A stretch of 41,634 nt of DNA. Source: Rhodopila globiformis. GTDB taxonomy: Bacteria; Pseudomonadota; Alphaproteobacteria; Acetobacterales; Acetobacteraceae. The notes beneath the pieces are model-generated. The model saw nothing but the letters and a program-made list of their open reading frames with translations. It was not told where the DNA came from and made no database searches. This document shows, in pieces, positions 24,689 through 33,731 of this stretch. Location of the stretch: assembly GCF_002937115.1 (NCBI RefSeq), contig NZ_NHRY01000182.1, positions 56,318 through 97,951 on the forward strand. Direction: 5' to 3'. Numbering within the stretch: position 1 is the stretch's first letter; each line of letters starts with the position of its first letter. The translations under genes and the position numbers were made by a program.

Positions 24689-25921
24689 CTAAAGGTCCAG
24701 CAACAGGCGGCGGGGGTCCTCGACGCCTTCCTTGACACGGACCAGGAATGATACCGCTTCCTTTCCGTCGACGATGCGATGATCGTAGCTGAGGGCCAGG
24801 TACATCATCGGCCGGATCTCGATCTTGCCGCCGGCAACGACAGGTCGATCCTGGATCTTGTGCATGCCCAGGATTGCCGACTGCGGCGGGTTCAGGATGG
24901 GCGTCGACAACAGGGAGCCATAGATGCCACCGTTGGTGATGCTGAACGTGCCGCCCGTCAGCTCCTCCAGCTTCAGCGCGCCATCCCGCGCGCGCCGGCC
25001 GAAGTCGGTAATCGCGGCCTCGATGCCTGCAAAACCGAGCTTGTCCGCGTCGCGAATGACCGGCACGACCAGTCCGGACGGGCCGCCGACCGCGATCCCC
25101 ATGTGGACGAAGTTCTTGTAGACGATGTCGTCGCCATCGATTTCGGCGTTGACGGCCGGGAACTCCTTCAGCGCCACGCAGCAGGCGCGGACGAACACGC
25201 TCATGAAACCGAGGCGGACGCCCTTGTGCTTCTTCTCGAAAGCGTCGCGGTATTCACTGCGGAGCGCCATGATCGCGCTCATGTCCACCTCGTTGAAGGT
25301 GGTCAGCATCGCCGCGTTGTTCTGCGCTTCCTTGAGGCGCAGCGCAATCGTGCGACGCAGGCGCGTCATCTTCACCCGCTGCTCGCCTGGCTCATCCTGG
25401 CGTGGCCCCTTCGCGACCGGAACAGACGCAGGGGCCGGAGCCGGGCGGTTCAGGAAACCCAGCACGTCGCCTTTGGTAATGCGCCCATCCTTGCCGGTAC
25501 CGGCACCAACATCGCCCGCAGCGATCTGGTTGTCGGCGAGAAGCTTCGCGGCCGCTGGCAAGGGTGCGTGAACCGGCTCCGACGCCGCCGGCCGGGACAC
25601 CGGTCCCAAAGGCCGCGGCGGCGGATTGATGCCAGCGGGCGGATTGGCGGCTGGCCTGGCCGGTTGTGCCTGGGTGGACGCATCAGCCGGAACAACCAGG
25701 CCCAATACCGCGCCGACTTCGACTTCCGTGCCTTCAGGCACAACAATCGAGGACAGGACGCCGGCGGACGGCGCATTCACCTCGACCGTCACCTTGTCGG
25801 TCTCGAGTTCCACCAGGGGCTCATCGGCCGCCACAGCGTCACCTTGCTGCTTCATCCAGCGAGCAATGGTCGCAGTGGTCACGCTTTCGCCCAGCGCGGG
25901 CACTAGGATCTCGGTCGCCAC
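24689..25921 (-). CDS. odhB: Dihydrolipoyllysine-residue succinyltransferase (E2 of 2-oxoglutarate dehydrogenase)
   Basis: 410 residues from the GTG at 25921, chosen because GAGAGG lies seven bases upstream and the protein then opens with the canonical [13 protein letters not shown]. The lipoyl domain carries its lysine at K43 ([11 protein letters not shown]). An Ala/Pro linker leads to the peripheral subunit-binding domain ([20 protein letters not shown]). The catalytic domain ends with the active-site [13 protein letters not shown]. It transfers the succinyl group to CoA. The gene follows odhA by 47 bases. Confidence 0.96.
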   Translation of the reverse strand: MATEILVPALGESVTTATIARWMKQQGDAVAADEPLVELETDKVTVEVNAPSAGVLSSIVVPEGTEVEVGAVLGLVVPADASTQAQPARPAANPPAGINPPPRPLGPVSRPAASEPVHAPLPAAAKLLADNQIAAGDVGAGTGKDGRITKGDVLGFLNRPAPAPASVPVAKGPRQDEPGEQRVKMTRLRRTIALRLKEAQNNAAMLTTFNEVDMSAIMALRSEYRDAFEKKHKGVRLGFMSVFVRACCVALKEFPAVNAEIDGDDIVYKNFVHMGIAVGGPSGLVVPVIRDADKLGFAGIEAAITDFGRRARDGALKLEELTGGTFSITNGGIYGSLLSTPILNPPQSAILGMHKIQDRPVVAGGKIEIRPMMYLALSYDHRIVDGKEAVSFLVRVKEGVEDPRRLLLDL

Positions 25922-25968
25922 GGCAGTACCTCTCAAGAGTCAGGCGCTATATCGAACGGCAGAGGGGT

Positions 25969-28827
25969 CTAGCCGATACCGAGCACAGTTGCCACTAGTC
26001 GCGACTGTTCAGCCATATGCGTGCGAACCAGTCCGGTGGCCGGGCTCGCCGCGGCTTCACGTCCCACATAGACCGGCCGCCTGACCCTCATGTCCAGGCG
26101 GCTGAGTACCTTCTCGATGCGCCGGTCGACGAAGTTCCACGCCCCCATGTTCTCGGGCTCTTCCTGGCACCAGACGACGTCGGCATTGGGATATGGGGCC
26201 AAGGCATGGGCCAGCGAGTTCTCCGGGAACGGATAGATCTGCTCCAGCCGGACCAGGGCGATATCCTTGATCTCCTTGGACCGGCGCTCGGCCAGAAGGT
26301 CATAGTAGACCTTGCCGGAGCAGATTGCGACGCGGCGCACTTGATCGGGGGGCAGGATTTCGTCGATCTCAGGGATCACGTACTGGAACCGGGTGCCGTC
26401 GGACATGTCCTCGAGTGACGAAACCGCCAGCTTGTGCCGCAGCAACGATTTCGGCTCGAACACGACCAGTGGCTTGCGGAAGTTACGATGCACCTGGCGG
26501 CGCAAGGCATGGAAATAATTTGCCGGCGTCGTGAGGTTGCATACATACATATTGCGCTCCGCACAGAGCTGCAGATAGCGCTCGATCCGGGCGGACGAAT
26601 GTTCCGGGCCCTGCCCTTCAAAGCCATGCGGCAGCAGCAGCACGAGACCGGACATGCGCAACCACTTGGTTTCACCACTGGCCAGGAACTGATCGATGAT
26701 CACCTGGGCACCATTGGCAAAATCGCCAAATTGCGCCTCCCACAGCACCAGGGTGCGGGGATCGGCCAGCGAGTAGCCATATTCGAACCCCAGCACGCCG
26801 GCCTCCGACAGAAGCGAATTGTAAATCTCGATCTTCGCCTGGTCGGGAGCAATGTTGTTCAGCGGTGTGTATTCGTTCTGGTTCAACTGGTCGATCAGCA
26901 CGGCATGGCGTTGGCTGAACGTGCCACGCTGCGTGTCTTCGCCGGACAACCGGATACGACTCCCCTCCAGCAGCAGGCTGCCGAAAGCCAGCGCCTCGCC
27001 GGTTGCCCAGTCGATGCCCTGGCCGCTTTCGAACGCTTCCGCCTTGGCCTCAAGCTGACGGGCTATCTTGGGATTGACGTTGAAGCCGTCCGGCACGTGG
27101 GACAAGGCGGCGCCGATCTTCCTGAGCGTGCCGGCCGGGACCTCGGTCGGCTCTTCCGTCAGTTCCACTTCCTGCTGATCGACCGGCGTGAAGCCCGCCC
27201 AGTGTCCCTCCAGCCAATCCGCCTTGTTTGGCTTGTAGGATTTCGCCGCCGCGTTGGCCTCTTCCAAGGTTCTGGTGACTGCGTCCAGCATACCTTGTGC
27301 ATCCTCGGCGGAAACAGTGCCTTCCGCTGCCAGTTTCTCCGCATACAGGGCACGCGTTGTCTTCGTCCGGTTGATGGCCTTGTACATCAACGGCTGGGTG
27401 AAGGCCGGCTCGTCGGTTTCGTTGTGGCCGTGCCGCCGGTAGCAGACGATGTCCAGTACGATATCGCTGGCGAACTTCATGCGGTACTCGGCCGCCATCC
27501 GGGCGCAGAATATCACCGCCTCGGGATCGTCGCCGTTGACGTGCAGGATCGGCGCCTGGATCGACTTCGCGACATCGGTGCAATACAGACCGGAGTAAGC
27601 ATGTGCGGGAACAGTGGTGAAGCCAATCTGGTTGTTGACGATCAGATGGATCGTGCCACCCGTCCGATAGCCAATGAGTTGGCTCATGGCCAGGGTCTCG
27701 TACACCAGCCCCTGGCCGGCGAACGCCGCGTCGCCATGCATCAGGATAGCCATGACCGAGCCGCGCTTCTTTGTGTCGCCCGCCCAGTCCTGGCGCGCCC
27801 GGACCTTGCCAACCACGACCGGATCGACGGCCTCGAGATGCGATGGGTTGGGTTGCAGCGACAGGTGCACCGTGTGTCCGCCGATCTCCACATCCGTGGA
27901 GGTGCCGAGGTGGTACTTCACGTCGCCCGATCCCTGCACGTCGTCCGGCTTGAAGCTTTCACCACTGAATTCGCTGAACAGCGCGATCAGAGGCTTCTTC
28001 ACGATGTTGACCAGCGTGTTCAACCGGCCGCGGTGCGGCATGCCTATTGCGATCTCGCCCACGCCGGCTGCGGCAACGGTCTCGATCATGGCACGTAGCG
28101 CCGGGATCGTGACCTCGCCGCCTTCCAGGCCGAACCGCTTGGTGGTCACATAGCGCTTCTGGCAAAACGCCTCGAATCCTTCGGCCTCGGTCAGGCTGTG
28201 CAGGATAGTGCGCTTCTCCGCGGCGTCCAGCGTGGAATGCCACGGTGCGCCTTCGACCCGGCGCTGGATCCAGGACTTCTGTTCCGGGTCCTGGATGTGC
28301 ATGAATTCGACGCCGATTGGGCCGCAATACGTCTCGCGGAGGATCTTCAGGATCTCACGCAGCGTGGCGGTTTCCTTGCCGAGCACGTAGTCGATGAAAA
28401 TCGGCTTGTCCATGTCGGCTTCAGAGAAGCCATACGACTTCGGATCCAGTTCCGGATGCGGCGCTGGAATCTGCAGGCCCAGTGGATCCAGCCGGGCCTC
28501 GAGATGGCCGCGCACACGGTACGACCGGATCAGCATCAACGCGCGGAGCGATGAGATGGTGGCGGCCCGGACCTGCTCGGCGGACAATCCGCCGGGTGCC
28601 GTGGCGGCGGCGGGTTGCTCGTCGTAGCTGAGGCTCGGGCGGGGCGCCCAGGATGCGCCGCTTGCATCCTCCAGCACGGCACGCGCCTCATCGTTCATGG
28701 CGGCAAAGAGATCGGCGAAGCTGGGATCGACGGAGGATGGATTGGATGCCCAACGTGCGTACAAATCGGCCAGAAATGCGGCGTTGGCACCATTGAAGGC
28801 CGATGCCAGGATGTCGATACCTGCCAT
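25969..28827 (-). CDS. odhA: 2-oxoglutarate dehydrogenase E1 component
   Basis: 952 residues. This thiamine-diphosphate enzyme decarboxylates 2-oxoglutarate in the TCA cycle. The N-terminal FNGANAAFLADLYARWASNP matches the E2-binding tail. IGMPHRGRLNTLVN, the ThDP-binding GDAAFAGQGLVYETLAMSQ with NNQIGFTT, and the C-terminal FEYGYSLADPRTLVLWEAQFGDFANGAQ are all present. AAGGA lies ten bases before the ATG at 28827. It leads the operon odhA-odhB-lpdA on the minus strand; the promoter must lie in the AT-richer 28830-28960 region. Confidence 0.97.
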   Translation of the reverse strand: MAGIDILASAFNGANAAFLADLYARWASNPSSVDPSFADLFAAMNDEARAVLEDASGASWAPRPSLSYDEQPAAATAPGGLSAEQVRAATISSLRALMLIRSYRVRGHLEARLDPLGLQIPAPHPELDPKSYGFSEADMDKPIFIDYVLGKETATLREILKILRETYCGPIGVEFMHIQDPEQKSWIQRRVEGAPWHSTLDAAEKRTILHSLTEAEGFEAFCQKRYVTTKRFGLEGGEVTIPALRAMIETVAAAGVGEIAIGMPHRGRLNTLVNIVKKPLIALFSEFSGESFKPDDVQGSGDVKYHLGTSTDVEIGGHTVHLSLQPNPSHLEAVDPVVVGKVRARQDWAGDTKKRGSVMAILMHGDAAFAGQGLVYETLAMSQLIGYRTGGTIHLIVNNQIGFTTVPAHAYSGLYCTDVAKSIQAPILHVNGDDPEAVIFCARMAAEYRMKFASDIVLDIVCYRRHGHNETDEPAFTQPLMYKAINRTKTTRALYAEKLAAEGTVSAEDAQGMLDAVTRTLEEANAAAKSYKPNKADWLEGHWAGFTPVDQQEVELTEEPTEVPAGTLRKIGAALSHVPDGFNVNPKIARQLEAKAEAFESGQGIDWATGEALAFGSLLLEGSRIRLSGEDTQRGTFSQRHAVLIDQLNQNEYTPLNNIAPDQAKIEIYNSLLSEAGVLGFEYGYSLADPRTLVLWEAQFGDFANGAQVIIDQFLASGETKWLRMSGLVLLLPHGFEGQGPEHSSARIERYLQLCAERNMYVCNLTTPANYFHALRRQVHRNFRKPLVVFEPKSLLRHKLAVSSLEDMSDGTRFQYVIPEIDEILPPDQVRRVAICSGKVYYDLLAERRSKEIKDIALVRLEQIYPFPENSLAHALAPYPNADVVWCQEEPENMGAWNFVDRRIEKVLSRLDMRVRRPVYVGREAAASPATGLVRTHMAEQSRLVATVLGIG

Positions 28828-29070
28828 TTGTTACGATTCCTTACCTGTACGTCACATGCCTCTTAGAGAAGCGGCCCATTTGCGCAAAGACCGAATTGTC
28901 ACTTCAGGGTTGTTCGCCCCGCATGTCCACACTTTGTGGGAAATTTATGGTCGCCGGCAGGCAGGCGAGGTAGCGTCCTGTACACAAAGACATGTCCGGC
29001 GACACGGGATGCCGCCGGACATTGCCGAGACGGTGCACGATATGGCTATGCAGCCATCATCAGTCACCCG

Positions 29071-29628
29071 TCATGTCGAAGGCTGTTCCTCCGCCGGGGG
29101 AGACGACGACCGATTGCGCCGTTCCGCCATGAACTGGTCGAACTCCGCCTTATCCTTGGCAAAGCGCAGGCGTTCCAGGAAGGCGGTGAAGTCCTTCTGC
29201 TCCTCTTCCAGGCGGCGCAGCGTTTCCGCCTTGTACTCGTCGAAGGCATGATTGCCGGAGGACCCATCGGTTCCCCATGCCCACGATTTCCAGGTGCTGA
29301 ACGGTCCGGCGTCCTGCCAATTCTGAACCCGGGCTCTGCCGCGGCGGCTTAAGCATCCCATACGGCCACTCCCAATCATATAGAGTAACAAAGCCAGTCC
29401 CACTGGCCACCAGAACATGAAGCCGAGGACAACGATGGCGATTGCAACGGGGCGGCTCATACCCGCCGGATACCAGAAAGGCGGCGGAATACCTGCCCCA
29501 GCCCCGTTGGACCGCTGATCCCACTGCTGAGCCCAGGGACCTTGCCGGGAACCGCCCCAGCCGGTTGACGCAGGATTGCCGTTCCAGTCGCGATCACCAT
29601 AGGGGTTACGATTTGCAGCACTCATCAT
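29071..29628 (-). CDS. DUF2852 membrane protein
   Basis: 185 residues from the ATG at 29628, with GAGG six bases upstream. A Gly/Asn/Trp-rich N-terminus precedes a hydrophobic segment at about 61-87 (VAIAIVVLGFMFWWPVGLALLLYMI), probably one or two membrane helices. The C-terminal half is highly charged and helical, containing the DUF2852 hallmark GNHAFDEYKAETLRRLEEEQKDF followed by FLERLRFAKDKAEFDQFM. The function of the family is unknown. Its promoter overlaps a 19-bp inverted repeat that also lies at the start of the tetR gene 1 kb upstream, so it is very likely under that repressor's control. Confidence 0.88.
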   Translation of the reverse strand: MMSAANRNPYGDRDWNGNPASTGWGGSRQGPWAQQWDQRSNGAGAGIPPPFWYPAGMSRPVAIAIVVLGFMFWWPVGLALLLYMIGSGRMGCLSRRGRARVQNWQDAGPFSTWKSWAWGTDGSSGNHAFDEYKAETLRRLEEEQKDFTAFLERLRFAKDKAEFDQFMAERRNRSSSPPAEEQPST

Positions 29629-29644
29629 TGAGGGCCTCATGTGA

Positions 29645-29688
29645 ATGTAAGACACATTTACATTAGGGTCGAAGGAATGAGACGTCAA
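29645..29688 (-). promoter_or_regulatory. Promoter and TetR-type operator of the DUF2852 gene
   Basis: Reading on the minus strand, TTGACG (29683-29688) is followed by a 17-base spacer and TAATGT (29660-29665). The inverted repeat ATGTAA-N7-TTACAT (29645-29663) covers the -10 region and probable start of transcription, 17-35 bases before the ATG. The same half-sites with the same 7-base spacing occur at 30668-30686. Confidence 0.7.
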
Positions 29689-29862
29689 GCTTTGGAAACG
29701 TGAAATCAAGTCCTCTGCGTTCATCCGGGGGAATCCATCGCTGCAGCTTGGTCATCGAAGGCCGTCGCGGTGCCCAGTCCAGCGGAACTGGCGTCGAACC
29801 AATGGGTCGAACCTCTGGGACGATCGCTGCCGGCGCGGCAAGCCGGTGGCTGTCAACCGCCG

Positions 29863-30022
29863 CATTGGCGTTAAAATAGCGCGGCGGCGGCACGATGCTT
29901 GCCTCTTCGTCATGGCCCGGCTCGTCCGCGCCAACTGTCGCGGTACAGTGCTGGAACGGGTGGCCCAAACGAGCCGGGCCATGACGAAGAGGCAATAGCC
30001 CGCTGCGCTTTTAACGCCAATG
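29863..30022. mobile_element. 160-bp palindromic element with terminal inverted and flanking direct repeats, copy 4
   Basis: The ends CATTGGCGTTAAAA (29863-29876) and TTTTAACGCCAATG (30009-30022) are perfect 14-bp inverted repeats. The identical 12-mer TGTCAACCGCCG lies on both sides (29851-29862 and 30023-30034), like a target-site duplication. The inner arms 29899-29933 and 29961-29995 form a long imperfect hairpin containing GTCATGGCCCGGCTCGT. It carries no gene, and sits just past the tetR stop codon, which lies within the right-hand direct repeat. Confidence 0.75.
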
Positions 30023-30024
30023 TG

Positions 30025-30669
30025 TCAACCGCCGGCCAGGCCGAGGCTTTGCAGGTAGATCAAGATGCCGGCCTCCAGCAAATCCTCCGCAGGCATGGGC
30101 AGTTTGCGCCGGGAGGGGCCTGTTCGCACGAACAGCGATGCGATTCCGTGCGCCATGGCCCAGACGTGCAATGCCATCATCAGCGACGGAGGGCGCCGTT
30201 CCGGCGGCAGTGTCGCGGCGACCTGGTCTGCCGCTTCCCGCAAGACATTGAACGCCCGGTCGCCCGCAGCCTGCATCCCGGGATGAACGTCCATCGCGAG
30301 ACGGGAATCGAACATCGCTATGTAATAGGCCGGCATCTGGCGGGCGAATGCCAGATAGGCCCGTCCAAGATCCTCGAATGCGCGCCCCGGGTTGGGACGA
30401 CCACCATTCCAGGCCTCGGCCAGACGCGCCGCGAAAAGATCGAAACCGCGCGTGGCGACCTCCGCCAACAGGGCATCGGCGTCGCGAAAGTGCCGATATG
30501 GGGCGGCTGGGCTGACGCCCGCCAACCGGGCGGCTTCCGCAATTGTGAAGCCGGCCGGCCCCTTGGCGCTTATCAGTTCCAGCGCCGCGTCGATCAACGC
30601 TTCACGCAGATTGCCGTGATGATAGCCGCGGCGGCCTGAACCGCCATTTGAGGAACCAGACCAACTCAT
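30025..30669 (-). CDS. TetR/AcrR-family transcriptional regulator, WHG C-terminal domain
   Basis: 214 residues from the ATG at 30669. The N-terminal TetR helix-turn-helix runs NLREALIDAALELISAKG, GFTIAEAARLAGVSPAAPYRHF, with YRHF as the typical end of the recognition helix. The ligand domain ends with the HVWAMAHGIASL motif of the WHG-type TetR family. An operator-like inverted repeat touches its own start codon, suggesting autorepression, and recurs in the DUF2852 promoter. The -10-like TAAAAT ends eight bases before the ATG and no ribosome site exists, so the mRNA may be leaderless. The longer in-frame extension to 30816 crosses a terminator and is not used. Confidence 0.92.
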   Translation of the reverse strand: MSWSGSSNGGSGRRGYHHGNLREALIDAALELISAKGPAGFTIAEAARLAGVSPAAPYRHFRDADALLAEVATRGFDLFAARLAEAWNGGRPNPGRAFEDLGRAYLAFARQMPAYYIAMFDSRLAMDVHPGMQAAGDRAFNVLREAADQVAATLPPERRPPSLMMALHVWAMAHGIASLFVRTGPSRRKLPMPAEDLLEAGILIYLQSLGLAGG

Positions 30670-30686
30670 GTAAACACATTTTACAT
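30668..30686 (-). promoter_or_regulatory. TetR-type operator at the tetR start
   Basis: ATGTAA-N7-TTACAT, identical in half-sites and spacing to the repeat at 29645-29663. On the minus strand it contains the -10-like TAAAAT (complement of 30678-30683) and abuts the tetR start codon at 30667-30669. Confidence 0.7.
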
Positions 30687-30720
30687 CGGTTCCCTGAACG
30701 GTTCCAGCGCCGCGGACATG

Positions 30721-30752
30721 AAAAAATGGCCCGGCCGCAAGAGCGGCCGGGC
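30721..30752 (-). terminator. Rho-independent terminator of the small RNA
   Basis: On the minus strand GCCCGGCCGC, loop UCUU, GCGGCCGGGC (30752 to 30729), a perfect 10-bp GC stem, is followed by CA and six U (30726-30721). It insulates the tetR promoter just downstream. Confidence 0.9.
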
Positions 30753-30900
30753 AAGTCAGGTCCGGGTTGACAAGGATCAATCGAGATCCCCTCGGCACGC
30801 GGGGTTGGGGCACCACCGGCCGAGGCCCACATAATCATTCAACGGCTCTGATCCATCTGTGAACTGCCTCACACACCGGCAATCACGAACCTGAGGTCGA
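30721..30900 (-). ncRNA. Probable small RNA, 6S RNA-like
   Basis: A non-coding stretch on the minus strand ends in a textbook terminator, so a short transcript must come from the 180 or so bases between it and the yggT promoter. It can fold as one long rod: a 9-bp closing stem (complement of 30886-30894 with that of 30756-30764, one G-U), then GGAUCA/UGAUCC (30849-30854 with 30774-30779), a large central bubble, and an apical CCUCGGC/GCCGAGG stem (30819-30825 with 30790-30796). A closed stem, central bubble and apical stem is the plan of 6S RNA, which inhibits sigma-70 RNA polymerase. The 5' end is estimated. The identity rests on shape and position only. Confidence 0.5.
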
Positions 30901-30965
30901 TCAGCAGTGTTGCGGTATGGCGGCGTCGCGGTTAGGTTCCGCTTTCGAATCTGGAGTACTTACCT

Positions 30966-31277
30966 ATGGGTGCGCTGTTTTGGCTCTTGGATGAGCTACT
31001 CAGCCTATATCTCTGGGCCGTCATCCTGGCGGCGCTGTTCAGCATGCTGGCGGCCTTCGGGGTTCTGGACACGCGCAACCGCGTCGTTTGGAGCATCGGT
31101 GACTTTCTGTATCGCATCACCGAGCCGGCTCTGCGGCCGATTCGCAATTTGCTTCCTAACTTCGGGAGCATCGATATCAGCCCAATCATCGTCATACTCT
31201 TGCTGCAGGCCGCCCGGATGGTCCTGGCGAGCATCTATCAGGCGCTGATCCTGGGCACGTTGCGGCCGCTGTTCTGA
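30966..31277 (+). CDS. YggT-family membrane protein
   Basis: 103 residues with two hydrophobic segments: about 3-32 (LFWLLDELLSLYLWAVILAALFSMLAAFG) and about 70-98 (SPIIVILLLQAARMVLASIYQALIL). The linking loop carries the YggT signature FLYRITEPALRPIRNLLPNFGSID. YggT proteins are linked to membrane or division-related processes and often precede a DUF167 protein, as here, where the next gene begins two bases after the stop. It is the first gene of a plus-strand operon through folD. Confidence 0.92.
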   Translation: MGALFWLLDELLSLYLWAVILAALFSMLAAFGVLDTRNRVVWSIGDFLYRITEPALRPIRNLLPNFGSIDISPIIVILLLQAARMVLASIYQALILGTLRPLF

Positions 31278-31279
31278 AA

Positions 31280-31576
31280 ATGTTTTGGTGCCCTCGTCCT
31301 GATGGCGTCAATCTCACGGTGAAGGTTCAGCCAAAATCGCGCCGGCCTGGCATCCAGGGCCGATCCAGTTCCTCGCGCGGCCCCTGCCTGCGCATTGGCG
31401 TGAGCGAAGCGGCAGAGGATGGCCGCGCCAACCGTGCAGCCTGTACCGTGCTCGCACAGGCGCTGGATATGCCGGCTTCGGCGGTAACCGTGACGCTCGG
31501 CCAGACCAGCCGCGACAAAATTCTCCATGTCGCCGGCGATGTTTCCCTTTTGAAAGCGAGACTGGAAGCTCTGTGA
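31280..31576 (+). CDS. DUF167 (YggU-family) protein
   Basis: 98 residues. The fold is marked by [14 protein letters not shown], by [26 protein letters not shown] and by [13 protein letters not shown], the usual pattern for this small alpha/beta protein of unknown function. It lies between yggT and folD and overlaps folD by four bases (GTGA), so it is cotranscribed with both. Confidence 0.9.
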   Translation: MFWCPRPDGVNLTVKVQPKSRRPGIQGRSSSSRGPCLRIGVSEAAEDGRANRAACTVLAQALDMPASAVTVTLGQTSRDKILHVAGDVSLLKARLEAL

Positions 31577-32421
31577 CTGCTCGGCTTATTGACGGCAAAT
31601 CCGTGGCTGCGGCATTGCGTGCCGAGGTTGCGGCGAACGTTGCGGCTGCGGGCTTTGCGCCCGGTCTGGCTGTCGTGCTGGTCGGTAGTGATCCCGCCAG
31701 CAGCGTGTACGTCCGCACCAAGGACCGTGCCGCGCGAGAGGCCGGCATTCAGGCGCACACCATCCATCTGCCCGCCGAGACCTCGCAAGCCGCTTTATTG
31801 GCGACCATCGAGGCGCTGAATGCCGATCCGGCAATCGATGGGATATTGGTCCAGTTGCCTTTGCCTCGCGGGATCGATCAGCATGCGGTGATTGAAGCGA
31901 TTGATCCGGCCAAGGATGTGGACGGCTTTCATCCCATCAATGTCGGCTATTTGTATGACGGACGGCCAGCCCTGGTGCCATGCACCCCATCGGGCGTGAT
32001 GAAGCTGCTGCATTCAGCCAACGTGACGACTGCCGGCGCACGGGCATTGGTTTTGGGCCGATCGGCTATTGTCGGACGGCCAATGGCATCGCTCCTGCTG
32101 GCCGCCGATGCCACGGTCACGATAGCGCATTCCAGGACCCGTGATCTGGTGGCGGAATGCCGGCGGGCAGACATTCTGATCGTGGCAGTCGGCAAGCCCG
32201 AGATGGTGACGGCAGAGTGGGTAAAGCCTGGCGCCACGGTAATCGATGTCGGTATTAACCGCCTTTCGGACGGTCGCCTTGTTGGTGATGTCGCGTTTCA
32301 GAGCGCTGCGGGCGTCGCCGGCGCCATTACGCCGGTACCTGGCGGTGTCGGGCCGATGACAGTCGCATGTTTGCTGGAGAACACACTCACTGCTGCAATG
32401 CGTCGGCGCCATGATTGTTGA
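31573..32421 (+). CDS. folD: Bifunctional methylenetetrahydrofolate dehydrogenase / methenyltetrahydrofolate cyclohydrolase
   Basis: 282 residues from a GTG at 31573 overlapping the DUF167 stop. FolD interconverts 5,10-methylene- and 10-formyl-tetrahydrofolate with NADP+. The active site shows YVRTK with lysine 50, [12 protein letters not shown] and [14 protein letters not shown] (the folate-binding aspartate). The dinucleotide-binding part has [17 protein letters not shown], with IDVGINR and the C-terminal [19 protein letters not shown]. The length is normal. Confidence 0.96.
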   Translation: MTARLIDGKSVAAALRAEVAANVAAAGFAPGLAVVLVGSDPASSVYVRTKDRAAREAGIQAHTIHLPAETSQAALLATIEALNADPAIDGILVQLPLPRGIDQHAVIEAIDPAKDVDGFHPINVGYLYDGRPALVPCTPSGVMKLLHSANVTTAGARALVLGRSAIVGRPMASLLLAADATVTIAHSRTRDLVAECRRADILIVAVGKPEMVTAEWVKPGATVIDVGINRLSDGRLVGDVAFQSAAGVAGAITPVPGGVGPMTVACLLENTLTAAMRRRHDC

Positions 32422-32505
32422 CGATTCAGTTGCCGCAACTGGACATTCCTCGATCATAGGCCGAAGTTTCGGCCGAAAGGTCTTGATCGGAAGTTCCTGC
32501 AGCAG

Positions 32506-33516
32506 GTGAACACGACGAACGTCATGAAACCACTTGCGTTGACAATGGGTGACCCTGCCGGAATTGGCGGGGAACTTACGCTGCGTGCCTGGCTGGCGCT
32601 GCGTCAGACGGGTCCGGTTTTCGTTGCATTGGACGATCCCGGACGCCTGGATTACACGGCACAGAAGTTACGGCTTGCTGTTCCCGTCCGTGCGGTCACA
32701 GATATTGCTGAAGCGGCCTCTGTATTCTCACAGAGCCTTCCGGTGCTCCCGACCAGGCTTCCTGTCATGCCCACCGCAGGTCAACCTGACAAGGCGAACG
32801 CCAATGCCATCGTTGACTCAATCAAGCAGGCAACGTTCCTGGCGCTTGCAGGCGACGCAAGCGGCATCGTCACCAACCCGATCAACAAGGCGGCGCTTTA
32901 CAAGGCGGGATTCACCTATCCCGGGCATACCGAGTTGTTGGCAGCACTGAGCGGCGTGCCCGGGCAGCAGGTCATGATGCTGGCGAGCCCTCTGTTGCGT
33001 GTTGTTCCGGTCACGGTACATGCCTCGCTTCGCGATTCCATAGCGACGTTGACAACGGACAGAATTGTCACGGTTTGCCGAACGACAGAGCAGGCTTTGC
33101 GACGCGATTTTGGCATAGTGTCACCGCGCCTGGCGGTTGCCGGGCTTAATCCACATGCCGGAGAACAAGGTGCGTTGGGGATTGAAGAAATCACTTTAAT
33201 AAAGCCCGCAATTGATGAACTGCGAGCAGATGGATTCGAGGTATCCGGACCTTGGCCGCCGGACACGATGTTTACCGCCAAAGCGCGAGCCTGCTACGAT
33301 GTCGCGATCTGTATGTATCACGACCAGGCTTTGATACCGTTGAAAACTCTGGATATCGATCATGGCGTCAATCTAACCCTTGGTTTACCAATCATCCGTA
33401 CTTCGCCTGATCATGGCACGGCATTTGACATCGCCGGTATGGGAATTGCTGAGGCAACGAGTTTGGTGGCTGCTATCGAACTGGCAGGTGCGCTGGCCGC
33501 CCGGCGAGGCGCGTGA
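32506..33516 (+). CDS. pdxA: 4-hydroxythreonine-4-phosphate dehydrogenase
   Basis: 336 residues from the GTG at 32506; an ATG at 32524 gives 330 residues and starts directly before the conserved [14 protein letters not shown]. PdxA oxidises 4-phosphohydroxy-threonine in de novo pyridoxal phosphate synthesis. Metal and substrate motifs are present: [38 protein letters not shown] and [13 protein letters not shown]. The last ~40 residues ([19 protein letters not shown]) are standard. It follows folD by 84 bases containing a small GGCCGA/TCGGCC hairpin (32459-32474). Codon use here is slightly less GC-biased than in neighbours. Confidence 0.95.
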   Translation: MNTTNVMKPLALTMGDPAGIGGELTLRAWLALRQTGPVFVALDDPGRLDYTAQKLRLAVPVRAVTDIAEAASVFSQSLPVLPTRLPVMPTAGQPDKANANAIVDSIKQATFLALAGDASGIVTNPINKAALYKAGFTYPGHTELLAALSGVPGQQVMMLASPLLRVVPVTVHASLRDSIATLTTDRIVTVCRTTEQALRRDFGIVSPRLAVAGLNPHAGEQGALGIEEITLIKPAIDELRADGFEVSGPWPPDTMFTAKARACYDVAICMYHDQALIPLKTLDIDHGVNLTLGLPIIRTSPDHGTAFDIAGMGIAEATSLVAAIELAGALAARRGA

Positions 33517-33662
33517 AGTAAGCATGTTTGATTGAATCGGACCTTGAGGTCCGGAGCGGTTGCTGCCTGGCTGGAAACTGGCACCGTGGGGCATGCGTGA
33601 AGGATTGGGTCATGGCCTTCCTGGCTTGGCCGCAGTCCGGGAAGGTGCGTCCCCGGTTGCGG

Positions 33663-33725
33663 CAGCGTGGTTGATGGCGCATTTCTGTTCGCACAGAGAA
33701 GGAGCTGAGGGCCTTGGAGCGCCAC
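33663..33725. repeat. Short dispersed repeat, copy 2
   Basis: Starts CAGCGTGGTTGATGGCG and runs through GTTCG-ACAGAGAA to CTGAGGGCC, matching 509-570 with few changes and in the same orientation. It directly follows the transposase remnant. Confidence 0.6.
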
Positions 33726-33731
33726 GGAGCG

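Noticed and set aside
26434-28098. Plus-strand open frame of 554 codons
   Set aside because: Antisense to odhA; high GC third positions leave such frames open by chance.
30670-30816. N-terminal extension of the TetR protein to 30816
   Set aside because: It would cross the operator, the promoter and a strong terminator hairpin; the extension is not TetR-like, whereas the ATG at 30669 gives a normal-length protein.
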